From Vandiemenella viatica (Eukaryota > Arthropoda > Insecta > Orthoptera > Morabidae): a stretch of 64,000 bases of DNA. Position numbers and translations under genes: made by a program. Below the pieces are notes generated by a model that did no database searches, was not told the origin of the DNA, and saw nothing but the letters and a program-made list of their open reading frames with translations. Below, piece by piece: positions 45,525-57,222 of the stretch. Location of the stretch: contig CM061921.1 in assembly GCA_031002005.1 (NCBI GenBank), positions 121,612,597 to 121,676,596 on the forward strand. Reading direction: 5' to 3'. Numbering within the stretch: position 1 is the first letter of the stretch; each line of letters opens with the position of its first letter.

Positions 45525-46452
45525 GTGTCAAGTGTAAGGAATAGCTCGGCTACTAAAATGCCGCTAGTATCCCAAGTTTCAAGTTTGTCAGATGATATGA
45601 TTATACTAATGCTGCAATCCTTTAGTAAAATGCGACAAGAGTTTGGCTCAGTGAGAGATTCCATTAGTGAAGATTTGAAACAAGATTTGATAGGTTGGAA
45701 GTTCACACACTGCTTCTGAAAGCGATTTTGCAGATGGACACACAGTTACACAGTTTGAAACTTTGGAGCCAAATATTAATAAGGAAAACATAGATTTAAA
45801 TATTCTCAATACACAGGGGGACATTATCCAAACACAGACAGAAGTGTGCAATTGCTCCGTAGATGTTCTTGATAAGCTTGATGAAGATTCACGCAACGAT
45901 GGTGGGTCACAGAAAATAATGATAACAAAGAGTTCATATAGCAGAAGATGTGAGGGAAGTTCTTGCCACAGAGCTAATTTTACTACAACGAAAGTTGGCT
46001 GAAATAGAGTCAGGTGATCAGGTACGATCCGCATATAAGCCAATCTTATGGGATCAGAAACAAAAGATTCACTGTACAGTCGGTTCTTGCAGTCTACAGT
46101 TTCAGTTGTTACGCTGGGACGGCCCCGAGTTTTTTCTCGGAAAACCGAATTCCGATGTTGACCCTTGCACACAGGTAGTGGACGTGTTCAGCGAAATGCC
46201 TCAAGCGCCCAGCAACAATAACAATGAACCAGATGGTTAGGAACAAGACAGCAGCCCTGGTATCAAAGCATTTGTTTGTAAAGAAATCGTGTTGAGTATC
46301 CAATGTAGGGGACGCATTCGTGTTGTTGATGAAGGATATTTTCCGTACGGAAATTGGAAATTAATTCAGTCAGCTGCTGCATGCTTGCAATATTGCAAAA
46401 ACAAGATATGGGCAAAAAAAAAAAAAGTAAAGAAAAGAAAGAAGCCCTGTAA
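45525..46452 (+). pseudogene. Gag-like decayed frame downstream of the primer site
   Basis: 45525-45719 holds LSDDMIILMLQSFSKMRQEF and SVRDSISEDLKQD, a helical segment of the kind at the start of some LTR-element Gag proteins. 45950-46452 is one frame interrupted only by TAG at 46238-46240. Before it lie GSCSLQFQLLRWDGPEFF and an Asn-run, after it IRVVDEGYFPYGNWKLIQSA and a Lys-rich end. Frames shift between the segments. I do not recognise the family; the Gag reading rests mainly on position after the primer site. Confidence 0.4.
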
Positions 46453-46613
46453 TTAATTCGTCGCCTTCTTACGCGGAAAGTTAAGACTAGCTAGGTTGTA
46501 GTTCACAATGATGTGTGTCAGAATAGTTAGTAAGGGACTTTAGGGATTATATGGGAATTGATCCTGTCAGCGTTCAAGTGGAAATAAAACTATGTCGCAA
46601 GAAACAGGTAACC

Positions 46614-46660
46614 CCTGGTGAATTCTGTTGTGTAAGAAAACTTCTGAGAGTTATTTAAAC
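46614..46660 (+). repeat. 47-bp direct repeat, copy 2
   Basis: Second copy of the block at 44054-44100 (45 of 47 bases match). Confidence 0.9.
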
Positions 46661-47215
46661 TATAAAACGGTCGGTGAGTTTAAGAAATTTAAGAGAAAGC
46701 TTTGCATTAAAGACTTAAGTGGAAATTATTTAATCTCTAACTAACTGTTGTCATTTAGTAATTTTGAGATTTCCTCCAAGCCTTTTTGTAATTTCCAGAG
46801 AACGGTTTGGAAGTTACTATCGACAGAAGGGAAAGCACCTTATATATTATAAATTATTTGTCGCCATTCCAGGTAATGCGCAATTAAGTTCACGTTGAGA
46901 AGAACCAAGGTAAGAAGATAATTCTTTGGTAAATGCACAGGCCAAAAGCTTCGTAAGGTACCAGCGCGTGAGTGACTGTTATATTTTATTCCCGAAATAT
47001 TATAGGTTCTTATAGAAACGTGTTCACATAACCTACATTTTTATGCTCAATCGATGAATCTATCATTCGCGTGCCACTTCATCGTTAACCAGGCTATTCC
47101 CATTTACCATAACTACATAATATTCTTTTTATTTAAAGTCCTTGCTGAGTGACCTTATTTTGTTTATGGCTTTACGCCTTGTCGACGTCTAGGTCATTTG
47201 ACGCGGGAAAGGACT

Positions 47216-47396
47216 AGGAACAAGGAACGGGAAGGAATTCGGCATTTGCTTTTGAAGCAGGCATCCCGCCATTCGCCTGGAGTGATTTGGTGAAACCATG
47301 GAAAAACCGAAGATGAATGCCCGGACATGGATTCGAAACAGCGTCCTGCCGAATGCGAGGCCAGAGCGTTAACCGCTCACCCGCCACGCTCGCTGC
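47216..47396 (-). mobile_element. tRNA-derived SINE (family 1), reverse orientation
   Basis: On the minus strand: GGTGAGCGGTTAACGCTC (A box), GTTTCGAATCC (B box), GCATTCATCTTCGG, TTTCCATGGTTTCACC and CCAGGCGAATGGCGGGATGC, i.e. the family-1 body. It truncates the LINE ORF1-like fragment beside it. Confidence 0.85.
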
Positions 47397-47730
47397 TTAG
47401 TGGCATTATATTCTCTGCAACCTGCCTAAGCTTAAAAATATTTGTTACCTTTTGTCTTTTCTCTAGCTTGTCCTGTAACTGTCGGTATACAACTTCCCTG
47501 TGACTGCTACCTAGTTCCAAGACTATTTTTTTAAAATCACATTTGTTTTCTGATCTGAACAATTTTAACCCTAATTGTCGGCTGCTTGATCCTGTTTGTT
47601 ATAAATGCATTAAGATTCTTCTCACCTAAATCAACTAACGGGCAGTATCTGTTTTTGGTCTTTATCGAGGGACTATTCCCCCTTTGCAACAAACTTTTCC
47701 TTTTTTGGCTATCGCCTGTTACCTACTTCT
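47397..47730 (-). pseudogene. Possible LINE ORF1-like fragment
   Basis: Minus-strand segments TKNRYCPLVDLGEKN and LGSSHREVVYRQLQDKLEK are in two frames and resemble charged, coiled-coil ORF1 proteins of LINEs. Weak evidence; it could be another protein. Confidence 0.35.
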
Positions 47731-48650
47731 AAATCCTTCACACTGTTATTCACTTAACGCCGTTATATAATTATTCAAATTTGCTATTATCACCTAAACG
47801 GCACCAATTTTCTTCTCCAGTTCTGTTTTCTTTCTGTCTTGTATACATAATTTAGCTAATATAATCGTGGAACAGCCTCATCTAATTTTTCACTTTCTTC
47901 CACGCTACAACGTCCCCCACGAAACCACTTATTGCATTCCTCACAAATACTCCCAAACTTCCTACTCTACTGCAACATCCACACCTTTTACTCACGACAG
48001 TAATATTTAAATTTCTACTTAATATGCCAGAGACGAAGTCTAAGAAGGCGCTTAGTTAAAGCTTTCGTATACAAGCTTTAACGAATACCGAAAAACAGGA
48101 AGATAATATATTTACCTTTTTAAAAACAAAAAACGAAAGATATTTCTCTCGAAAAAAACCAGGTGTAAAATAACATAAAGAAAAAACTTGATAATTTTCC
48201 AATCGCGAATGTATTGTCGGAAATATAATGTCGAAATAATGTAAAAAAAAACTGACTCTTAACCTAAACCAGTCTCACCAAGCTAATAATGACTTAAATA
48301 AATCGCTCAAGTTTTTCTCAGGCAGTAATAAAATTAACACTTAAAAACGATACAAGCTACTGCACAACAAAAAAATGATATTAAAAGAATTTAAAAATAG
48401 ATATTTTCTGGTGCTATAACTATTAGAAAATAACCTAGTTTCAAAATGTAAACAAGTACATCGGCACCACCAAAAACACAATTTAAAAAAAAAATTATCA
48501 AATAAAACGATTCATTCACTTCTGAAATAGATTACATTATAATATTGTATGGCAATGTGACTAACATAAATTAACTTTTACTATACTTAAATACAAATTA
48601 AATACACACGACATAGTACTTTACTGTTCAAGTGAATGTCTAAGGCTGGC
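47731..48650. other. No recognisable feature
   Basis: Strongly AT-rich; nothing supported. Confidence 0.4.
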
Positions 48651-48654
48651 GTTA

Positions 48655-50957
48655 TATTAATATAATAATATTTAATTAAATTGCAATTCTTTCAACGTTT
48701 TTGGTAAATTATTTATTTCCCTTGGTATCTTATTCCAATCCCTGACACCCTTCTCTAAAAAAGAGAATCTTCCCATACCCTTGTGCCTGAAATCGAGTGG
48801 CACCTTGTGGTCATGGTCATCTTTTCCCTTCCATGCACTACTTTTCATACCTATAATAAAATCTTTCTATGCCTCTCGCCAGTATACACCTTGTACACTG
48901 CGATGACCCTCTTCTCCCTCCTCCTGTCTTACAACGAATCCTATTCCAGCTCTTTTTATCATATCTGTTACTGATTGCATCCTGCATTATTTCTGGAAAC
49001 AAATCTAGCAGCTCTTTTTTTGCACCCTCTCCGACTCCTGTATTTGATACTCAAAATGTGGGTCCCATACTACACTCCCATATTCGCGCAATGATCTGAC
49101 CAATGTTTTGTAACCCAATTCCTTTACTTCTCCCGTATATCCCCTCATCACTGTCTCCAAAAAGTGCAGAATTTTTAAACCTTTTCCTACTACATGTCAA
49201 ATGTGTCCTGCCCAGTTAAGCTTGTTATCAAATATAATGCCAAGATATTTACATTTAAAGTCTTCCACAAGCAATTCTTTCCCCACCCTATAATCATAAT
49301 CAAACTTTAATTTTTTATTTGTGTATCTAATAAGCTAACACTTCTTTGCATTTATCTTCGTCTCATGTTTACCAACCCAACCAGATATCCTGTCGAGATC
49401 ATCCTGCAACTGTTTACAGTCCTCTACCGTTTAGATCCATTTATATAGAATTATGTCATCTGCAAACAATATAATTTTTGACAGTAAATAATCATCACAA
49501 TTATTCATTAGAATAATGAATAGAAATGGTCCCAATACGCTACCTTGTGGCACTCCCATTTTTACTTCCACTTCTTATGATATTGCATTTCCTACCCTAA
49601 ATTTCTGTTTCCTACCTTTTAAAATTCTTCTACCCACCAACTCACTTTCTCATACATTCCTAAAGTTTTTGCCTTATTTATGACCCACTCTGTCAAAAGC
49701 CTTTGATAGATCCAGTGCTACTCTATCAATTTGGCATCCGCTGTCCATTTAATCTGAAATGTTTTGTATATATCCCACCAACTGAGATTACGTTTCTGAC
49801 ATATATTTCTGATGTTGTATTTCAATCTCTCCATCACTTTACCTACCACTGATGTCAAACTGATTGGACTATAATTTTCGACCCTATTTCTCACCCCTCC
49901 TTTATGTATCGGCACTACTATCGCACTTTTCCAGTCCTCTGGTAAGCAGCAAGTATCAAGACTCAATTTAAATAATATTTCAAGGTAAGGTACAATGTCA
50001 CATCCGGCTATCTTTAAGATATCCGTAGTAATATTATCTATACCAGCCCCTTCACGTTTTTTCAGCTTTCTAATTTCCTTCGTGAATTTCTCAGGATGAA
50101 TTTCAATTTTTTTGGTCTCTTCATTTCTAATTGTGTTGTTAAGCAACTTTTGCAAATTAGACTATCCCGTTTCTGATTCATTATCCATAATGCTCTCACT
50201 AAACCAGCTACTTAAAACCTCTACGTTTTTCAAATCCTCAGTAACTTCGTTTCCATCCTTATCTATAAGCGTCTCAACACCCTTCCTTTCCGACAGTTTT
50301 CTAACATAGCCATAGAAATTTCTCAATGCATCAGTCAATGGCCCCCCTGAACTGACAATGCTCTTCAAAAACCCATCTTTAGCCTCCTTCTTAGCAATTA
50401 TTAAATCCTTGTTTAGTTGTTTTAAATATTCGTTACTACCCTACTGTCTCTTAACTCTGTTATGTTCTCTTCTTACCAACCTCTTTAACCTCTTCACCTC
50501 CCTATTAAAGTACACAGGTTCTCTACTTCGTTTCCCTCTTTCATATTGCCTCCTTGAACTCTTCCCACTTTGACTCTACAGTAATTGTGACTTCCTTCCA
50601 TTTACTGAAATATTCACTGAAATATCTCTTCAAATTCGAAATATGTGCATTTTATATAATTGTACCTATTTCCCGCTTCAATTTTGACTGCTGGTTCGCT
50701 GAATCCTTTAATATCCATCAGAACTGCTTCATGATCACTTATTCCTTCAGTTACTTGACACCGCACAAGGTTATCATCGTGCTTTATTAGGAATATATCC
50801 AAAATATTTTGTCCCATTGTTTACACCTGGTAAATTTAAATCCTCACCAATAATAAACATTCTATTCTGACCTCTGAAATCTGAATATGAATTTAATTTC
50901 TACCCAAGGACCTCATCTTCATCTGTCATTCTACCACTGTGGTAAGCAGTCAATACC
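48655..50957 (-). pseudogene. CR1-type LINE ORF2, decayed, interrupted by P-like copy B
   Basis: Minus strand, from higher to lower coordinates: end of the endonuclease (FIIGEDLNLPGVNN near 50840, GISDHEAVLMDIKG near 50730); a linker (LRNFYGYVRKLSER, 50162-50368); RT start (KREGAGIDNITTDILKIAG, 49718-50155); GVPQGSVLGPFLFI (about 49530-49560); LFADDIIL with intact FADD (about 49452-49480); and a thumb region. A LINE RT tail like that at 31617-31910 ends near 48655. Many stops and frameshifts. The EN N-terminus lies beyond the P-like insertion or is lost. Confidence 0.75.
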
Positions 50958-52541
50958 CATGGAGGAAAGAAATATATGGAGACGACGCATAGTACCTTCA
51001 CCACGCATTGAAGTGACGCTGGGCGGAGGAGGAGTGGAGGGGCTAGGCCGCATCCATACAGACACGGGATATATGTGCACAAACCTCAAGGGGACTCTAG
51101 GATAAACGTAACGCCGCAATCTGCTGATGGATTATTATGTACCTCGATGAGACAAATAAAAAATGAAGAATAAAATTATCTGATATCCTGCTTAGTTTTC
51201 GAGATATTCTGTCTCAAATGTGAAATTTTTTTTTTGAAATTGAGAAGAAAAAATTGTTCAAAGTTAAACTTGATGATGGATTCTTATTTATAAAGACGGG
51301 ACAAATAAAAAATAAAGAATAAACATTTTCGATATCTCGTCTAGTTCTCGAGATACACTGTCTCAAAAGTGAGGTGTCTCGAGGTGAAAGGTTGAAGAAA
51401 AATTTCGCAAAAGTCAAATTAGATGATGGATTCTTATGTAACACGACGAGACAAATCGAAAATAAAGAATAAAATGTTTCGATATCTTGCTTAGTTTTCG
51501 GGATATACTGTCTCCAAATTGAGGGGATTGGGTTGGGATGCGGCCTGGAACAAAAATTAATTCTGCCAAAGCCACAATGAATTACATGGTACACATGGAG
51601 AATGGATATTTCAGTTTTATTAATACCACTCTTGTGGTTAGGTTGAAATGCGGCCTAGACCAGAATAAAAATAGTTATATTGCTACCATACATAGTAAGC
51701 TTAATTGGGAATATCTGGAAGTAGTTTACATCGCGATACACGTTTTGTCACTAACATGGTTCTCGTGAAATTACTAACAATAATAGATAAATTGTTTGTC
51801 CCTTATGGAACAACAAAACCATTCTGGTACAGACTGCATTTAGACCTAACCACAATCTCCATTAAATTGTCGCTACAGAATCAAACTATGTAGACACACC
51901 CACACACGCGTATTTGAATCGCAAACTGCATTTGGTGTAACAACATCGTTTGCTTCAAGGTTCCTAGATTGTATAGCATAATTTAACACATTTCATTTCA
52001 TCATACATTGTCAGTATAAACTGCAACAAGACGAAAGAAAGCGCAATTCTAAATTCACTGAATCGCAATGTAAATATCACCCCTTTAAATCTCATTTTCA
52101 ACAGTCGTTAAAAAGTAATTCTAGTCTATTATATGCAAAATAGCAAAGTATGCTGATGTTCTACACATCACCAACAAAAATTTTAGAACAAAGTCGTCCT
52201 ATTGAGAGCTATGATTAAATATTTATGGACAGGCACCAAAGTTGTCAATAACCTACTGCACACTTCAAGAACAATAATTAGACTGCAACTTACTTATGAA
52301 ATGATATTCCAGGTTCTTTACTATCTGTCCTGTTTATGCCACCGTATGCAGCACAAGAAGGCATTATAAAAAACTTAGACACATTAGAAAATGAAATAAT
52401 CACAGCATCTAACACAATGTGAACTTAGCATTTGTAGGGATACGCAATATGCGGCCACGCATGCGCAGTATCAGCCGAGAGTTTAGAGGTGGCGTCATAG
52501 GTTTAACGTTATTTCGTCTCCATATATTTCTATCCTCCATG
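50958..52541 (-). mobile_element. P-element-like DNA transposon copy B (1584 bp)
   Basis: The inverted ends CATGGAGGA(A/T)AGAAATATATGGAG lie at 50958 and 52541. The flanking octamers TCAATACC (50950-50957) and TCAACTCC (52542-52549) agree at 6 of 8. The sequence matches copy A in reverse but keeps about 535 more internal bases, including a THAP exon. CATG-starting ends of about 25-30 bases, 8-bp duplications and a THAP-encoding first exon together are characteristic of the P superfamily. Most of the transposase is absent, so the copy is non-autonomous. Confidence 0.8.
52294..52364 (-). pseudogene. THAP-domain first exon of a P-like transposase
   Basis: From ATG 52364 it reads MPSCAAYGGINRT...GISFHK, then GTAAGT, a perfect splice donor, at 52288-52293. 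THAP domains start M-x2-C-x-A-x-x-C-x-N-R and carry SFHxFP. The first Cys is present, but the second position is Gly, so zinc binding would fail. The downstream exon carrying the rest of the domain is not found. In P transposases THAP binds the element ends. The ATG is 177 bases from the element's end. Confidence 0.7.
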
Positions 52542-52549
52542 TCAACTCC

Positions 52550-55420
52550 CTGATGTTTTCTTTTTTATGACCCCAGAAATCTACTCCAATTAACTCATGG
52601 TATTGTAAAAGATGTTTGACAAATATTTTTTATGATATTTCACCAGGGCCAATAAACTTCATAAAATTTTTCATCATTGTCCTCTGAAATGAATAAAGTA
52701 AACTTGTATATTTCTGCAGCCGCAGTACGTGCAGTCGTCACAATATGTGATTTACTGAAGGAAAAGAAGAGAAGGATCGAGGATTGAAAGACTTGATATG
52801 AAAGGAACTCATCTAAGTTTAGTGAAAGAGCTGCAATGTGATGAAGTGACATATTTTAAAAATTATGGTCGAATCTGCAGCTTAGGGTAAATAAATTCTT
52901 ACCACAACATTTTCAAAAATTTTTATATCAGAATTATCATCCCTGAACTTAGCGATTTATACAATTGGGTGTACCTTTTTAAGGTGTAAGGTCAATTGCT
53001 GTTGGCGGATCTACACTGTTCTGCAGTATGGCATCTGTATTGCTCAGGTGTTATTCTAGAAACTTGTCAAGTACTTGCTTCTTAATCCATTACTTTTCTT
53101 TTTAACGTCACTTCTTTCACAGAAGGAAGCAACTTCTCAATCTTTGCTTAAGTATCCGCCTTTTTATTCTTACAGTCTATATATTTCTGATGGTGCAACA
53201 TGTTTTTCTGTTTATACTAAGAAATCAAGATTTCCATGGATTCGGCAGTCCTAACAAACTTTGCTTGCGCCATTTTCTTTGTTTACTTTAAAATCTTTTA
53301 TAAAATGTGATGCCAACATATTAATTTTTTTTATATTTTTTTCACAAAATTAATCACAAACTAGTACCATCTTTGACAAAGATCTTTCACAGTGTAATGC
53401 AGTCTTAAGTAGAGTTCACAGAATATATATAATTTTCATGAAAAATACCTTTTTCTGACCACAATTCTGTTATTTGCACAAGAGACTAATATGTACACGG
53501 TCATGTATACCTTTCACAACCTGGAAAATGTATTACTACTCACTAAGAAAGCAAAATTCACTGCTGCTGAGAGTGGAGCATAAATAAATGCAATAAACTG
53601 AAAAATGTAAGCAGATTAAAATGCAGATAATAATTCCAATGTATACAATGCAACAACATAATCAATCTGTAACATGTGTACGTAATTATCAGGAGAACCC
53701 GCTGAATATGCATCTGCAAAAGAAGTGAAACGCGTTCGGGAGGTTCAATAAATGAAGAAATATTCCATTGGTTTGGAGTTATTTATTTATCAATATCATC
53801 AGCTATTGAGGAAAATGATCCACAGCGTCCAGATATACCTTTCACTGTAATAAATCTCAGGTTGTATCGATATGTTCTGTTCAATTAACGATGGACAATC
53901 GACTGTGTCTGACACCCTACAGTTGACTACAAAACAAAGTAGTTTGTTATCTTTGGAATTAAGGATTTTATTTTCAGTTATGTGTTGTCGTGTTGTCAGT
54001 GGTTAGTTAAATGCATGTGTTTTTGTAATGGAGTTTGGAATTGAATGTTGCACGGAGATCATGGAAGAATTTCTGTGAATTTTACATGATTTCATATTGA
54101 TAATATGTGGTGAGGTACTATACTTTCTAATATTATAACTAGCTTTTTACACTTTGACAACCGCTATTTTAAGCATGTGCTAATAGTTACTGCTATTACA
54201 TTAACTACTTGTTGGCGTTTGTAATATTTCTAGTTAGATTTAATAAAAGGTGTATATACTCTTACGAATAACTTCAATATTATGCAGTTTTCGTATAAGA
54301 GGGGGGGGAAAAGAAAAAAGATATTGTTGGTGGTTTCAACGAAAATATTTACCGACTATTTTCCTTGTTGCCAGACTTAATCAGTGCAAAATAAATTGTT
54401 GGTTTGCCCAACGAGTTGTTCTTAATCGCCTTCAAATCAGTAGATAGTATTGATAAATAGGTATAGAAACTGGGGTACTGCACTTGAACCTCCAACGATT
54501 TAAACAGGGATTATTGTAGATCACGATACCACTGCAAACGCGTTGTGCCGAACGAACTAATGTCATGCTATGTGTGACGTATGCACCGCAAGATCAGCTT
54601 CATTTGTCACTAGCGGGACCTACACGAAAAAACGACTACAAGTTGAGAAGAAGCGTGTGCGACGTTTTAAATTTCCATGTTCGTACGACTGTAAATAAAA
54701 TAAAATGTGAGGACTCGTAACTTGTTGTATGTATGTTGTATTGTTTTCTATTAGATAACTTCTTTTCTTTTAAAAAGGAGCTGTAAGATTTCATGTTTTC
54801 CTTTTATCAGGTGTGGTAAGATTTAAAAATGCAGCTTGGAAGTTATGTTGTGAAGTCCAGACAATGTCTAAACTACCTCACGTCTGTCATTCTAGAATAA
54901 AAATGTCTTGAAATGATTTAGAAACTTTGTGACCTTATTCACAAATAGACAAAAATAACTTTTTATGAAATTAATGCAGCAACTGCATGGAAGTTTGCAG
55001 ATAGTCAACACAAAAAGGCGGCTGGACCACTATCTCCTTCTGTCAGTAAATGGTAGGCGTACTAACATCTTGGAATTTGGATTAACTAGATATTAGGTTT
55101 TCTTCACATTCGCCATGCATGTTTTTTTGGAAAAGTGCCACAAATTAAATCAAAACTGTCAAAATAAGAGACAGCTACGCAATTCTGAAATTCTGTCGCC
55201 ACTGCAAAAATGCCACAAATATTGTTGGTACAGGTATCGCATTGACTTTAACTGTTTTCTTTTCCCTAGTGATTTTGTTTGGGTTGAAATGCAGTCTGAA
55301 CTAGAAGAAAACATTTCTGTCAAAACCATATGTAAACTTTCTTCTATGGTGTCACTCTTGTAATGCTCTACTTGTAGCCTATACAACAAAAACAATATAT
55401 TTTCTATTCGTAAATTTGAT
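52550..55420. other. No gene recognised
   Basis: AT-rich. A lone inverted-repeat-type end GGGATTATTGTAGATCACGA starts at 54507 without a partner that has a matching flank. A diverged motif GGTTGAAATGCAGTCTGAAC lies at about 55276, before the next element. Confidence 0.4.
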
Positions 55421-55428
55421 GTGACTTT

Positions 55429-55707
55429 GGGTCTATTGGAGATCGCGATTCAGCTACTACAACATTCAGTAACGACGTCAGAATACTGCTGTAGTCAGTT
55501 GCAAGATGTATTATTTTCAAGCAGTAATTCCGTTGTAACACAGCCTGGAGACCATTATTTTCCAGCAGAAATTAGTTTTTAATGCAGCCTGGACCAGCAA
55601 GAAACTGTTAAATGTACTTCCAGAATTATTTGTAGTGGTGTCTTGCGTTTGACCACTGCAGTATTATGACGGCAGTTCCTGGCGGAATCTTGATCTCCAA
55701 TAATCCC
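55429..55707. mobile_element. 279-bp MITE with perfect 8-bp target duplication
   Basis: The ends GGG(T/A)(C/T)TATTGGAGATC are inverted, with similarity extending about 60 bases inward. GTGACTTT occurs on both sides (55421-55428 and 55708-55715). An 8-bp duplication points to hAT or P superfamily. It contains an AATGCAGCCTGGACC motif. Confidence 0.88.
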
Positions 55708-55764
55708 GTGACTTTTTACTATAGAGAAGGTGAGAAATGCCAAGAACTCATTACAATGAAGAAC

Positions 55765-57217
55765 TGGTAGCTGTAAAATAAGAATGGAGAAAGAAGGACT
55801 TGCGGTATTCGCTTCAAATTTACCACATACGTTCCTGTCGTCATACCTTTTAAGAAAAAGTGTACATGGAAGCGGAATTACACTTACCTTAGACGTGAAG
55901 CAACATAAAAGTTCCGACTTAACGCTACACAAAATCGCCATATCACTTCATATTGTCGCGCCAAAGATAATATACGCACTCTGGAGAAAAGACTGTAGAA
56001 TCACTAGCAACTATGATAAATGCAATTTGAATATACTGCTATGGCGTTATGACGATTGTAATGTAGCGTCTAAATTTTACCATGTACTCAATGTGGTCCA
56101 GGCTGCATTTCAACCTAAGTGCATTGACTTCAGGTTGAAAAGAACCACGGACAGCATGAATTCGTTAGCGTTTAGGCTTTAAAGCAACCTGGACCACAAT
56201 GAAACAACCATCGGACACGATATTGCGAACACCAAATTTCCATGTCGTGTATCGGTACTACTATGGCCCAGGCAGCATTACAACATAAAATCTAACGACT
56301 ATTGACGAAATTATATTTTACAAATATGCGTTTAGTCGTAATGCAGCCTGGACCATAGTGAAACGTAAACACACGATATTGCGGATTTCCAATTATCATA
56401 TAGTATTTGTCATTATTACTGTGGCCCAGGCTGCATTACAACCTGAACGCGAAAGGTTGTTGACGAAGTCATATTTTATAAATGTTATATATTTTCATAT
56501 GCACGATTGTAATAACAATTTCAGCCACGCGAACAAATTCTGAAAAACGGAATAAAATATAAATCGGTTGATATTGGATTAATAGAATCAAGAAAAGCTT
56601 CTACGACCTTTAGTCATAAAATCGAGTGCATTTCAAAGGCAATTTTATTACTCAGTAAGTAAAAGTATTGTAATATGCGGATTCATACATAAATTATACA
56701 ATATACATCCAATAAGCTACTGATGGCTGCACATCGCGACCAATCGCAAGCGGCCATTTGCCACGAATTGTACTGCTCACCGCTAAGAAATTGGTTCTGC
56801 TGCTTTTGTTTATGGACGGTTCACGCAAAAGAAAAAAAAATATATTTCTCGGCGTGATGTCTGCTTTTTATTGATAGCAAATAAAATCGCAATTCACATG
56901 GAAATATCCTTGCATCTGCCCTATTACACAGTACACACTGCACTGAAACATATTTATATTGTCAGAAAAATTCATCAGAGATTTCACAGTTGTGGTGATG
57001 ATGTAAAGCCAGAATTTTTACAATAACATCATCTTTGGCATTCCAACGTGTAGTGCAATGGCGGTTTTTCTGAAGTGTTTATTCGTAACTTTTATGTTGC
57101 TTCACGTCTAAGGTAAGTGTGATTTCGCTTCCATGGTATGACGACAGGAACGTATGTGGTAAATTTGAAGCGAATACCACAAGTCCTTCTTTCTCCATTC
57201 TTATTTTACAGCTACCA
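55765..57217. mobile_element. 1453-bp element with ~170-bp terminal inverted repeats and 5-bp duplication
   Basis: The left arm (55765-55945) and right arm (57045-57217) start TGGTAGCTGTAAAATAAG and stay highly similar for about 130 bases except for an 18-base insertion in the left arm (about 55848-55865). AGAAC lies directly outside both ends (55760-55764 and 57218-57222). The interior holds tandem units with the GGTCCAGGCTGC motif. No transposase is visible. Superfamily unknown. Confidence 0.85.
56184..56495. repeat. Two ~158-bp imperfect tandem units
   Basis: Units begin GCA(A/G)CCTGGACCA at 56184 and 56342. Each carries AGTGAAAC- and CGATATTGCG-like words, then TGGCCCAGGC(A/T)GCATTACAAC and a GACGAA(A/G)T..ATATTTTA stretch. 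A preceding GGTCCAGGCTGCATTTCAAC at 56095 suggests a partial third unit. Confidence 0.8.
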
Positions 57218-57222
57218 AGAAC

